Positions 53,443-61,993 of a stretch of DNA of 64,000 nucleotides are shown piece by piece. The DNA comes from Streptomyces sp. XY006. Its GTDB lineage: Bacteria; Actinomycetota; Actinomycetes; Streptomycetales; Streptomycetaceae. The stretch covers positions 1 through 64,000 of the forward strand of contig NZ_NOKT01000006.1 in NCBI RefSeq assembly GCF_002237655.1, read 5' to 3'. The translations under genes and the position numbers were made by a program. The notes below the pieces were generated by a model. It saw nothing but the letters and a program-made list of their open reading frames with translations. It was not told where the DNA came from and did no database searches. The number at the start of each line of letters is the position of its first letter. Within the stretch, counting starts at the first letter, position 1.

Positions 53443-56139
53443 ATGGTCCGTTACGTATACGACTTCACCGAGGGCGGCCGTGACATGGCTGATCTGCTCG
53501 GCGGCAAGGGATCGAACCTGGCGGAGATGACCCGGCTCGGGCTCCCGGTACCGCCGGGATTCACCCTCACCACCGAGGCCTGCCGGGCCTTCCTGGAAAC
53601 GGGCAGCGAACCCGCGGGCCTGTGGAGGGAGGTCTCCGCACACCTGGCGGCCCTCGAAGCCTCCGCCGGCCGTTCGCTGGGGCAGCCGGACGACCCGCTG
53701 CTGCTGTCCGTCCGCTCCGGCGCGAAGTTCTCCATGCCCGGCATGATGGAGACCATCCTCGACATCGGCCTCAACGACGACTCCGTTCTCGGGCTGGCCA
53801 AGGTCTCCGGCAGTGAACGCTTCGCCTGGGACTCCTACCGCCGCCTCGTCCAGATGTTCGGCAGCACGGTCATGGGCGTCGACTCCTCCCGCTTCGAGCG
53901 GTCCCTCGCCCTTCTCAAGACATTGCGCGGCGTCCAGGACGACGTGCGCCTGACGGCATCCGACCTGGCCGAGCTGGTCGAGACCTACAAGAACCTGATC
54001 CACCTGGAGACCGGTGACCACTTCCCCCAGTCCCCCGCCGAGCAGTTGCGCCGGGCGGTCATGGCCGTCTTCGAGTCGTGGAACGGCGAACGCGCCCGTC
54101 TGTACCGGCGCCGCGAGCACATAGCCGACGACCTGGGCACCGCCGTCAACGTCCAGCGCATGGTCTTCGGCAACCTCGGCTCCGACTCCGGCAGCGGCGT
54201 CGCCTTCACCCGCGACCCGGCCACCGGACGTCCCGGCCTGTACGGCGACTACCTGCCCGACGCGCAGGGCGAGGACGTCGTCGCCGGCATCCGCAACACC
54301 GTGCCGCTGGCCGAGCTGGAGCGTCTGGACGCCACGTCCTACGACGGTCTGCGCACGCACATGCGCACTCTGGAACGCCACTACCGGGACCTGTGCGACA
54401 TCGAGTTCACCATCGAGCGCGGCACTCTGTGGATGCTCCAGACCCGCGTCGGCAAGCGCACCGCCGAGGCCGCCTTCGTCCTCGCCGCCGCACTGGCCGA
54501 CGAGGGGCTCATCACCCCGGACGAGGCACTGGACCGGGTGAGCGGCGATGGCCTGGCCCGGCTGATGTTCCCCCGGTTCGACACCGACTCGACCGGTACT
54601 GCACTGGCTCACGGTGTCCCGGCCTCTCCCGGTGCGGCGGTCGGGGCCGCGGTCTTCGACTCCGCCCAGGCCGTACGCCGCGCCGCCGCCGGCGAAAAGG
54701 TCGTACTCGTCCGCCAGGAGACCACCCCCGACGACCTGCCCGGGATGATCGCCGCCCAAGCGGTCCTCACCAGCCGGGGCGGCAAGACCAGCCACGCGGC
54801 CGTCGTCGCACGCGGCATGGGCAAGGTCTGCGTGTGCGGCGCCGAGGAACTCACCGTGGACACCGAGGCCCGCCGCTTCACCGCCGCGGACGGCACCGTG
54901 ATCAGGGAAGGCACCATCGTCTCCGTGGACGGCTCCGCCGGAGCGGTGTACGCGGGTCCGGTGCCGCTGGTGGACTCGGCGGTCATCCGATATCTGGAGG
55001 AGGGTTCGGGTGACGGTGGCTCGCAGTACGTGGTCGACGCGGTGGCACGGGCTCTGGCACGCGCCGACACCGTAAGGCGGCTGGAAGTGCGGGCCAACGC
55101 CGACACCCCCGAGGACGCCGAACGGGCCCGCCGGTTCGGAGCGCAGGGCATCGGTCTGTGCCGCACCGAGCACATGTTCCTAGGCGAGCGCCGCGAACTG
55201 GTCGAGCAGATGATCCTGGCCGGCACGGACGCGGAGCGTGAGAAAGCCCTGGCGGATCTTCTGCCGCTGCAACGGCAGGACTTCGTCGCCATCCTGGAGG
55301 CCATGGACGGTCTGCCGGTCACCATCCGGCTGCTGGACCCGCCGCTGCACGAGTTCCTGCCCGACCCCACCGAACTGGCGGTGCGGATCGCCTCCGCTCA
55401 GGCCCGTGGTGAGGATCCGGACGCACACGATGCCGAACTGCTCAGTGCCGTGAACCGCATGCACGAGGAGAACCCGATGCTCGGGCTGCGCGGTGTGCGC
55501 CTGGGGCTGGTCGTGCCCGGCCTGGTCGCCATGCAGGTCCAAGCGATCGGTGAGGCCGTGGGCGAGCGCCTGCTGGCCGGGGGCACACCCAAGGCGGAGA
55601 TCATGGTCCCGCTCGTCGGCGACGTCCGCGAACTGCGCCTCGTGCGTGAGGAGGTGCAACGGGTGCTGGCCGAGGTCTCACGGGCGGCCGGAGTCGCCCT
55701 CGACTGCCCGATCGGCACCATGATCGAGCTGCCCAGGGCCGCCCTGACGGCGGGCCGGATCGCAGAGGAAGCCGAGTTCTTCTCCTTCGGCACCAACGAT
55801 CTGACCCAGACGACCTGGGGCTTCTCCCGCGACGACGTGGAGGCGGAGTTCTTCTCCGCCTACCTGGACAAGGGCGTCTTCTCCACCTCCCCCTTCGAGA
55901 CGCTCGACCGCGAGGGAGTCGGCCGGCTGGTGGGCATCGCTGTCGCCGAGGGCCGTGCCGTCCGCCCGGACCTCAGGATCGGGGTGTGCGGTGAGCACGG
56001 CGGCGACCCCGACTCGGTGCACTTCTTCCACACCGCCGGACTGGACTACGTCTCCTGCTCGCCGTTCCGGGTTCCGGTGGCGCGGCTGGAGGCAGGTCGG
56101 GCGGCGCTGGAGGGGACCGAGGGAAGCGACAGCAGGTAA
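53443..56139 (+). CDS. ppdK: Pyruvate, phosphate dikinase
   Basis: The 898-aa enzyme interconverts pyruvate, ATP and phosphate with PEP, AMP and pyrophosphate. The N-terminal ATP-grasp domain starts RYVYDFTEGGRDMADLLGGK. The swivelling phosphohistidine domain has GGKTSHAAVVARGMG with His451. The C-terminal PEP/pyruvate barrel has RTEHMFLGERRE, FFSFGTNDLTQTTWG and GVCGEHGGDPDSV with the catalytic Cys. Length matches bacterial PPDK. In oxygen limitation it can make ATP from PEP and pyrophosphate. ATG 53443 is divergent from the USP gene. Confidence 0.95.
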   Translation: MVRYVYDFTEGGRDMADLLGGKGSNLAEMTRLGLPVPPGFTLTTEACRAFLETGSEPAGLWREVSAHLAALEASAGRSLGQPDDPLLLSVRSGAKFSMPGMMETILDIGLNDDSVLGLAKVSGSERFAWDSYRRLVQMFGSTVMGVDSSRFERSLALLKTLRGVQDDVRLTASDLAELVETYKNLIHLETGDHFPQSPAEQLRRAVMAVFESWNGERARLYRRREHIADDLGTAVNVQRMVFGNLGSDSGSGVAFTRDPATGRPGLYGDYLPDAQGEDVVAGIRNTVPLAELERLDATSYDGLRTHMRTLERHYRDLCDIEFTIERGTLWMLQTRVGKRTAEAAFVLAAALADEGLITPDEALDRVSGDGLARLMFPRFDTDSTGTALAHGVPASPGAAVGAAVFDSAQAVRRAAAGEKVVLVRQETTPDDLPGMIAAQAVLTSRGGKTSHAAVVARGMGKVCVCGAEELTVDTEARRFTAADGTVIREGTIVSVDGSAGAVYAGPVPLVDSAVIRYLEEGSGDGGSQYVVDAVARALARADTVRRLEVRANADTPEDAERARRFGAQGIGLCRTEHMFLGERRELVEQMILAGTDAEREKALADLLPLQRQDFVAILEAMDGLPVTIRLLDPPLHEFLPDPTELAVRIASAQARGEDPDAHDAELLSAVNRMHEENPMLGLRGVRLGLVVPGLVAMQVQAIGEAVGERLLAGGTPKAEIMVPLVGDVRELRLVREEVQRVLAEVSRAAGVALDCPIGTMIELPRAALTAGRIAEEAEFFSFGTNDLTQTTWGFSRDDVEAEFFSAYLDKGVFSTSPFETLDREGVGRLVGIAVAEGRAVRPDLRIGVCGEHGGDPDSVHFFHTAGLDYVSCSPFRVPVARLEAGRAALEGTEGSDSR

Positions 56140-56194
56140 CCCGGCGACCGGGCCGCTCGGCCCTCAGGGCAGGACCGACCGCTCCTGCCTCCAA

Positions 56195-56208
56195 GGGCCG
56201 GTCGCCCC
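56195..56208. promoter_or_regulatory. DosR-like palindrome before the hibernation-factor-like gene
   Basis: GGGCCGGTCGCCCC fits GGGnC-N4-GnCCC and lies 65 bp before ATG 56273. Confidence 0.4.
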
Positions 56209-56272
56209 TGGGACGAGAGCGACCAACACAGCAGGCTTGCGGCGACGCAGAACGATCACAGGGAGGGAGCAC

Positions 56273-56656
56273 ATGACTGCCAAGGACATCGGTGCCCGTG
56301 AGATCACCGTCGCCGTGCTGGTCCGCGCCGACGGCGAGGTGGACGGGGAGCAGCTCGCCTACCTCCAGGAGAAGGTCGACGCCGCGGTGGACCGACCCGG
56401 CCTGCCGCCCGTGAGCGGTGAGGTGCGCATCCGGCGGGCATCGGCCCACCACGTCGAACTGCCCTGGTCCGGCCGCACCGACATCCGGGTCGGCAACGAC
56501 CTCGTCGTCGTCCACGCCCGCGAGGCGAGCGCCGGCGAACTCGCCGACCGGCTCCACGACAGGCTGCGCTCCGCCATCGAACGCGTCGCCCACCGAAGCA
56601 ACACCGAACGCCGGACGGCCGCTCCGCCGCCGTGGCGCGGCGGCCCGCAGAAGTAG
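56273..56656 (+). CDS. Small HPF/RafH-like (dormancy-associated) protein
   Basis: The 127-aa protein has the layout of the N-terminal domain of HPF/RaiA-like factors: YLQEKVDAAVDRPGLPPVSG, then EVRIRRASAHHVELPWSGRT, DIRVGNDLVVVHAREASAGE and a helix LADRLHDRLRSAIERVAHRS. Mycobacterial DosR-regulated proteins of this kind (RafH, Rv0079) silence ribosomes during hypoxia; those have two such domains, this one has one and a short Pro/Arg-rich tail. ATG 56273 has GGGAGGGAG upstream. It lies between ppdK and the CBS-BON gene, all on the plus strand. Ribosome binding is inference from fold resemblance and context. Confidence 0.6.
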   Translation: MTAKDIGAREITVAVLVRADGEVDGEQLAYLQEKVDAAVDRPGLPPVSGEVRIRRASAHHVELPWSGRTDIRVGNDLVVVHAREASAGELADRLHDRLRSAIERVAHRSNTERRTAAPPPWRGGPQK

Positions 56657-56688
56657 GCGCGCCACGCGGCGCCCGCCCGACCGGCGGG

Positions 56689-56704
56689 GGGTCGGAGCCG
56701 ACCC
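56689..56704. promoter_or_regulatory. Palindrome before the CBS-BON gene
   Basis: GGGTCGG-AG-CCGACCC: perfect 7-bp arms, 45 bp before ATG 56749. It may be a regulator site related to the DosR-like boxes or a terminator for the preceding gene. Confidence 0.4.
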
Positions 56705-56748
56705 GGGCTCCGGCCCTCCCCGGCCCGAGCTGGTGAAGGAGATCCGCC

Positions 56749-57396
56749 ATGACCACTCACGTCGTCGGCGAGGTAATGACCAGGGACGTCGTCCGAGCAC
56801 GCCGGACGACACCGTTCAAGGAGGTCGTCCGGTTGCTCGACCACCACCGGATCAGCGGACTGCCGGTGGTCGACGCCGACGACAAGGTCCTCGGCGTCCT
56901 GTCCGGCAGCGACCTGGTGCGTTGCCAGGCCTACCGGGAGGGTACGGCCCCTCCCCCGGCCGTGACTGCGGGCGACGTGATGTCGAGCCCCGCGATCACC
57001 GTGCATCCGGAGCAGACCGTGCCGGACGCCGCCCGGCTCATGGAACGCCGCGGCGTCGAACGACTGCCCGTGGTCGACGAGGCCGACCGCCTCATCGGCA
57101 TCGCCACCCGTCGCGACCTCCTGCGGGTCTTCCTGCGCACGGACGACGACATTCGCCGCCAGGTGAGCGACGAGATCGTCACCACCGCGCTGAACCTGCC
57201 GTCCGACGCGGTCCGCGTCTCCGTCCGCGACGGCGTGGTCACCCTGGGGGGTCAGGTGGAGGCGCGTAGCCGGGTGCCGGAACTCGTGCACGCCGTCTGG
57301 CGCCTCGACGGCGTGGTGGGCGTGGTGAACAGCCTGGTTTTTCGCAGCGACGACTGCGAGCCGCCCACCCCGGCCCACTGGGCCGCGAGCCCGTGA
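56749..57396 (+). CDS. CBS-domain and BON-domain protein
   Basis: The 215-aa protein has two CBS motifs (residues 6-60: VMTRDVVRARRTTPFKEVVR and GLPVVDADDKVLGVLSGSDL; 75-130: VMSSPAITVHPEQTVPDAAR and RLPVVDEADRLIGIATRRDL), which bind adenine nucleotides. A BON domain at about 140-205 (VRVSVRDGVVTLGGQVEARS) follows. Such CBS-BON proteins are typical members of actinobacterial hypoxia regulons. ATG 56749 has GGAG upstream. The neighbouring order (HPF-like, CBS-BON, AdhE) supports an energy-sensing role. Confidence 0.88.
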   Translation: MTTHVVGEVMTRDVVRARRTTPFKEVVRLLDHHRISGLPVVDADDKVLGVLSGSDLVRCQAYREGTAPPPAVTAGDVMSSPAITVHPEQTVPDAARLMERRGVERLPVVDEADRLIGIATRRDLLRVFLRTDDDIRRQVSDEIVTTALNLPSDAVRVSVRDGVVTLGGQVEARSRVPELVHAVWRLDGVVGVVNSLVFRSDDCEPPTPAHWAASP

Positions 57397-57439
57397 CCGC
57401 GGCGCGGAGCGCGGTCGTGCCACGGCTCCATCGGACCGG

Positions 57440-57453
57440 GGGCCGAGGGTCCC
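57440..57453. promoter_or_regulatory. DosR-like palindrome upstream of adhE
   Basis: GGGCCGAGGGTCCC is the closest match in the window to GGGnC-N4-GTCCC. It lies 168 bp before adhE; a weaker GGGCCTTTCGGCGC follows at 57483-57496. Confidence 0.5.
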
Positions 57454-57620
57454 TTCCGAGCCGGGCCGGACGGACACCCGAGGGGCCTTTCGGCGCCTGC
57501 CACGGCACCGGGAACCGCCGCAGAGTGGAGCCAGGGAGGGACGCCGGTCCCCCGCGGTGTTCCTCCCGCATCGAGCCGCCGCATAAGAGCGGCGGTCCCT
57601 GACAACGGAGGCACACCACC

Positions 57621-60263
57621 ATGACCCGACAGGACACGCGGGCCAAGGAACGCGTCGGGACCGACGCCCCGTCCGACACCGCGGTCGCCGTGGACCGTCT
57701 GGTCACGGCCGGCCTCAAGGCACTCGCCGATTACGAGGCATTCTCACAGGAACAGGTCGACCACATCGTCAAGAAGGCGTCGGTCGCCGCCCTGGACCAG
57801 CACACCGCGCTGGCCCGTCTGGCGGTCGAGGAGACCGGGCGCGGCGTCTTCGAGGACAAGGCCGCCAAGAACATGTTCGCGTGCGAGCACGTCACGCACA
57901 GCATGGGCCACATGAAGACCGTCGGGGTCGTCGGCCGGGACGACATCGAGGACATGGTGGAGATCGCCGAACCGGTGGGTGTGGTGGCCGCGGTCACCCC
58001 CGTCACCAACCCGACCTCGACCACGATCTTCAAGGCGCTGATGGCGCTCAAGACCCGCAACCCGGTGATCTTCGCGTTCCACCCCTCCGCCCAGCAGTGC
58101 AGCACCGAAGCAGCACGCGTCGTGCGGGACGCGGCCGTCGCCGCGGGAGCGCCGGAGCACTGCGTGCAGTGGATCGAGGCTCCGTCCGTCGAGGCCACCC
58201 GCACGCTCATGCGTCACGCGGGTGTCTCGCTGATCCTCGCGACCGGCGGCAACGCCATGGTCAAGGCCGCCTACTCGGCCGGCAAGCCGGCCCTCGGCGT
58301 CGGTGCCGGCAACGTCCCGGCCTACGTTCATCGCAGTGCCAAGCTGCGTCGGGCCGTCAACGACCTCGTGCTGTCCAAGTCCTTCGACAACGGCATGATC
58401 TGCGCTTCCGAGCAGGCCGTCATCCTGGACACGGAAATCTATGACGCGGCGATCACCGAGTTTCACGCCCTGCACGCTCATCTGGCCACCCCGGACGAGA
58501 AGGTGAAGCTGGAGACCTTCCTGTTCCCCACCACCGGTGGTTCGGGCGCCGGCTGCGAACCCAAGGTCAACGCGGCCGCCGTCGGGCGGAGTCCGGCGTG
58601 GATCGCCGAACGGGCCGGCTTCTCGGTGCCGGCAGACACCTCGGTCATCCTGGTCGAGGCCGAACGGGTCGGCCCGGACGAGCCGCTGACCCGCGAGAAG
58701 CTCTGCCCGGTCCTCGCGGTACTGCGCGCCGAGGACGAGCTCCGCGGGTTCGACCTCGCCGCCGACATGGTCGCCTTCCACGGCCAGGGCCACAGCGCCG
58801 TCATCCACACCGAGGACGCGGCGGTGGCGGAGGCGTACGGCACTCGGATGAAGACCGTACGGATCATCGTCAACTCACCGTCCTCACAGGGCGCGATCGG
58901 CGGCGTCTACAACGGTCTGCTGCCTTCGCTCACGCTGGGGTGCGGCTCCTGGGGCAGTACGTCGGTGTCCAACAACGTCTCCGCCGCCCAGCTCCTCAAC
59001 ATCAAGCGAGTCTCCACCCGTCGCAACAACCTCCAGTGGTTCAAGGTCCCACCGAAGATCTACTTCGAACCACAAGCCATCCGCTACCTGACCTCCATGC
59101 CGGACGTCCACCGCGTCACCATCGTCACCGACGCCACCATGACCCGCCTCGGGTTCGTCGACAGGATCAGCCGCGTCCTGCAACGGCGTCGCGAACCGGT
59201 CACCCTCCAGATCATCGACAACGTCCGGCCCGAACCCAGCATCGACTCCGTCCAGCACGGCGCCGACCTCATGCGGGACTTCCGCCCCGACACGATCATC
59301 GCGCTCGGCGGCGGCTCCCCCATGGATGCCGCCAAGGTCATGTGGTTGCTGTACGAGCAGCCCGGCATCGACTTCACCGACATGCGGCAGAAGTTCTCCG
59401 ACATCCGCAAGCGCGCCTTCCGCTTCCCCACCCTCGGCAAGCAGGCCCGCCTCGTCTGCGTCCCGACCACCTCCGGCACCGGCGCCGAGGTCACCCCGTT
59501 CGCCGTCATCTCCGACCCCGCGACCGGCAAGAAGTACCCGCTCGCCGACTACGCCCTCACCCCCAGCGTCGCAATCATCGACCCCCTCCTCACCACCGCC
59601 CTGCCTCCGGCGCTCGCCGCCGACAGCGGCTTCGACGCCCTCACGCACGCCATCGAGGCGTACGTGTCCGTCTACGCCAACGACTTCACCGACGGCCTCG
59701 CGCTGCACGCAATCCGCCTGGTCTTCGGCCATCTCGAGGCCGCCGTGAACAACCATGCAACCGCCGCGGAAGCGCGGGAGAAGATGCACAACGCCGGCAC
59801 CATCGCGGGCATGGCCTTCGGCAACGCCTTCCTCGGCATCGTCCACGCCATGTCCCACACCCTCGGCGCCACCTTCCGCATCGCACACGGACGCACCAAC
59901 GCGGTCCTGCTGCCGCACGTCATCCGCTACAACGGCACCATCCCGACGAAGCTGACCGGCTGGCCCAAATACGAGAACTACCGTGCCCCCGAACGCTTCC
60001 AGGACATCGCCCGCACCCTCGGACTGCCCGCGGCCACTCCGGCCGAGGGCGTGCAGTCCCTCGCCTCAGCCGTCGAGCGACTGCGCGACACCGTCGGCAT
60101 AGAGCCGACGTTCCAGGCCCTCGGCATCGACGAGCGCGCCTTCCTCGACGCCCTGCCCCAACAGGCCCTCAACGCCTACGAGGACCAGTGCGCCCCGGCC
60201 AACCCGCGCATGCCGATGCTCGACGACATGCAGGAGCTCATGCGCACGGCGTACCACGGCTGA
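57621..60263 (+). CDS. adhE: Bifunctional acetaldehyde-CoA/alcohol dehydrogenase
   Basis: The 880-aa enzyme reduces acetyl-CoA to acetaldehyde and then ethanol, reoxidising two NADH. The N-terminal aldehyde dehydrogenase half (about 1-445) has the catalytic Cys in NGMICASEQAVI. The C-terminal iron alcohol dehydrogenase half (about 455-880) has GGGSPMDAAKVMW, VPTTSGTGAEVTPF, the metal-binding FDALTHAIEAY and HAMSHTLGATFRIAHGRTNA. Length equals other AdhE proteins. ATG 57621 has CGGAGG upstream. With PFL it forms a mixed-acid-type route, unusual for a mycelial aerobe. Confidence 0.94.
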   Translation: MTRQDTRAKERVGTDAPSDTAVAVDRLVTAGLKALADYEAFSQEQVDHIVKKASVAALDQHTALARLAVEETGRGVFEDKAAKNMFACEHVTHSMGHMKTVGVVGRDDIEDMVEIAEPVGVVAAVTPVTNPTSTTIFKALMALKTRNPVIFAFHPSAQQCSTEAARVVRDAAVAAGAPEHCVQWIEAPSVEATRTLMRHAGVSLILATGGNAMVKAAYSAGKPALGVGAGNVPAYVHRSAKLRRAVNDLVLSKSFDNGMICASEQAVILDTEIYDAAITEFHALHAHLATPDEKVKLETFLFPTTGGSGAGCEPKVNAAAVGRSPAWIAERAGFSVPADTSVILVEAERVGPDEPLTREKLCPVLAVLRAEDELRGFDLAADMVAFHGQGHSAVIHTEDAAVAEAYGTRMKTVRIIVNSPSSQGAIGGVYNGLLPSLTLGCGSWGSTSVSNNVSAAQLLNIKRVSTRRNNLQWFKVPPKIYFEPQAIRYLTSMPDVHRVTIVTDATMTRLGFVDRISRVLQRRREPVTLQIIDNVRPEPSIDSVQHGADLMRDFRPDTIIALGGGSPMDAAKVMWLLYEQPGIDFTDMRQKFSDIRKRAFRFPTLGKQARLVCVPTTSGTGAEVTPFAVISDPATGKKYPLADYALTPSVAIIDPLLTTALPPALAADSGFDALTHAIEAYVSVYANDFTDGLALHAIRLVFGHLEAAVNNHATAAEAREKMHNAGTIAGMAFGNAFLGIVHAMSHTLGATFRIAHGRTNAVLLPHVIRYNGTIPTKLTGWPKYENYRAPERFQDIARTLGLPAATPAEGVQSLASAVERLRDTVGIEPTFQALGIDERAFLDALPQQALNAYEDQCAPANPRMPMLDDMQELMRTAYHG

Positions 60264-60284
60264 ACACGGCCGTGCCGGAAGCGG

Positions 60285-60314
60285 CCGCGCGGGAGCCTGA
60301 CAGCTTCCGCGCGG
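60285..60314 (+). terminator. Terminator hairpin after adhE
   Basis: CCGCGCGGGAGC (60285-60296), a 6-base loop, then GCTTCCGCGCGG (60303-60314), one mismatch. It begins 22 bp after the adhE stop. Confidence 0.7.
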
Positions 60315-60398
60315 AGGCCTCGACATCGCCGTGACACCGGTCATCACGACCCGGATGGACGCCCTCACCGCATGATTTCCGTGCATGGAACACGGCCT

Positions 60399-60827
60399 TC
60401 AGGATGGTGGTTGCCTGGGGTGTGTGGCGTCGTAGCGGCTTCGGTTGTCGTTGATCTCCTGTCGGTGTGTGGTGGCCCATTCTCCGAGAGCAACAACGGA
60501 GTCCAGTAGCGTCGCCCCGAGTTCGCTGAGCGTGTAGTCCACGCGTGGGGGAACGCTGGGGTGGACGGTGCGGGTCAACAAGCCGTCGCGTTCGAGTTGC
60601 CGCAGCGTCAGGGTGAGCATGCGCTGGGAGATGCCGTTGACGGTGCGATGCAGTTCACCGAAACGCAGGGTGCGGTCCCGGAGTTGGCCGATGATCAGGA
60701 TGCTCCACTTGCTGCCGATCAGTCCGAGGATCTGGAGCACCTGCCGGCACGCTTCCTCATCCGGCTCGCGGCTGGTGCCTGCTGTCGGAGACTGCGGGGC
60801 AGAGGAGATGTTCCTCCGAGGTGCCAA
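60399..60827 (-). CDS. HxlR-family regulator
   Basis: The 142-aa winged-helix protein has the HxlR hallmark: CRQVLQILGLIGSKWSILII, then LRFGELHRTVNGISQRMLTL, TLRQLERDGLLTRTVHPSVP and VDYTLSELGATLLDSVVALG. A Cys at about residue 27 occupies the usual position. It is divergent from the SDR at 60981, its likely target; repeated AGTAA elements lie in the 150-bp spacer. The start is ATG 60827. Confidence 0.88.
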   Translation of the reverse strand: MAPRRNISSAPQSPTAGTSREPDEEACRQVLQILGLIGSKWSILIIGQLRDRTLRFGELHRTVNGISQRMLTLTLRQLERDGLLTRTVHPSVPPRVDYTLSELGATLLDSVVALGEWATTHRQEINDNRSRYDATHPRQPPS

Positions 60828-60879
60828 CGGTTACCTCCGTGTGTGTGACTGACATGAATGTGCCGTCTTGCCGCAGCCT

Positions 60880-60950
60880 TGCCAGTAACAAATCATGGGG
60901 CCACTCACAAACAGTAAGTGACCGGCGCGGAGTCCAGGTGGCACTGCTCC
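60880..60950. promoter_or_regulatory. HxlR/SDR divergent promoter with AGTAA repeats
   Basis: CAGTAAC near 60889 and CAGTAAG near 60914 are tandem AT-rich half-sites in the spacer. They are plausible HxlR sites; the exact operator is not certain. Confidence 0.35.
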
Positions 60951-60980
60951 GATCGCGGTGGCAGGAGAGGATCCTCCGTC

Positions 60981-61709
60981 ATGGAGACGCTCGTTGTGGT
61001 CGGTGCCGGCCCGGGGTTGGGGATGGGGGTGGCTCGCGCGTTCGGTCTCAAGGGGTTCCGGGTCGGGCTGATCGCCCGTACCAAGGGGAAGCTGGACATC
61101 CTGGTCAGTGAGCTGGCCGAGCTGGGCATCACGGCTGCCGCGTTTCCCGCCGACATCCGCGATCGCGACGCGCTCGCCGGCGCCCTCGCCGCGGCGAGGG
61201 ACACGCTGGGGCCGATCGACGTGCTCGAATACAGTCCCAGCCCGACCGGGCCGATCACTCATGCCGCACAGACCACGGTCGAGTCCGTCACCGCGCAATT
61301 CGAGCTGCATGTGCTGGGCGCGGTGACGGCCGTGGGCCAGGTACTGCCGGAAATGCTGACCCGAGGTGAGGGCACGCTGCTGCTGACCACCGGCGTCTCA
61401 TCCACGGTCCCCGCGCCCTTTCTGGCCAACGTGGGAATGGCCATGGCCGGCCTGCGCAACTGGGCGCACACACTGCACGCCGAACTCAAGCCGCGGGGAA
61501 TCCACGCGGCCACGGTGACGATCGCTTCCGGGGTTGTCCCCGGCGGCGGCGAGGCCGACCCTGACGCCATCGGCGCCCGCTACTACAGCATGTACCAGCA
61601 GCGGAACCGTGCCGAGGAGGTTATCGGCGACCTGAACGCTTTCCGATCTCTCGTCGCCCGGACAATGGGACGCGGAAGCTCGGTTATACCGATCAGTCCC
61701 GCAGACTAG
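60981..61709 (+). CDS. SDR-family oxidoreductase
   Basis: The 242-aa protein has the Rossmann motif GAGPGLGMG (residues 8-16), then YSPSPTGP in place of NNAG and LLLTTGVSS with the Ser. The usual YxxxK is replaced by the segment NVGMAMAGLRNWAHTLHAEL, so the catalytic Tyr-Lys pair is missing; this variant subgroup of SDRs is common and may bind NAD(P) without classical catalysis. ATG 60981 has CAGGAGAGG upstream. It is divergent from the HxlR gene, which likely controls it. Confidence 0.82.
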   Translation: METLVVVGAGPGLGMGVARAFGLKGFRVGLIARTKGKLDILVSELAELGITAAAFPADIRDRDALAGALAAARDTLGPIDVLEYSPSPTGPITHAAQTTVESVTAQFELHVLGAVTAVGQVLPEMLTRGEGTLLLTTGVSSTVPAPFLANVGMAMAGLRNWAHTLHAELKPRGIHAATVTIASGVVPGGGEADPDAIGARYYSMYQQRNRAEEVIGDLNAFRSLVARTMGRGSSVIPISPAD

Positions 61710-61830
61710 GCAGCATCCTCGCCGAGGCGTCGATCGAGCCCCACGTCTGCACCCAGACCTCATTGTCGGCACCCGCGAGGACATAGCCGCGTGCCGGTAC
61801 GAAGCCCTGGAGTTCGAGCAGCAAGTCTGA
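61693..61830 (-). pseudogene. Unidentified C-terminal coding fragment
   Basis: The minus strand reads LLELQGFVPARGYVLAGADN, then EVWVQTWGSIDASARMLPSL and a stop at 61693, overlapping the end of the SDR. The composition looks protein-like, but no start or family is recognised and the frame is lost upstream of 61830. The remainder of 61830-61993 shows nothing. Confidence 0.3.
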
Positions 61831-61993
61831 GCAGACAGGCCGGCAGGCTCAGATCCGTCGATCGGCTGGGAGCGAGCACACCAGGTGCTCCGTCCTGCGG
61901 GCAGGGGGCGTGGCGCTGCTCGGCGACGTCGTTTTCGGTCGATCGGGGAAGTCCGAAATTCCATGCCGAGAGCGCCACTCTCCGTGAGTGGTG

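Noticed and set aside
53443..54000. ppdK as the related enzyme PEP synthase
   Set aside because: The order of domains, the length and the GGKTSHAAVVARGMG and FGTNDLTQTTWG motifs fit PPDK; PEP synthase is shorter and has different motif wording.
52267..55173. A 968-aa open frame opposite ppdK
   Set aside because: Only the USP portion (52267-53211) has family features; the rest is the antisense of ppdK.
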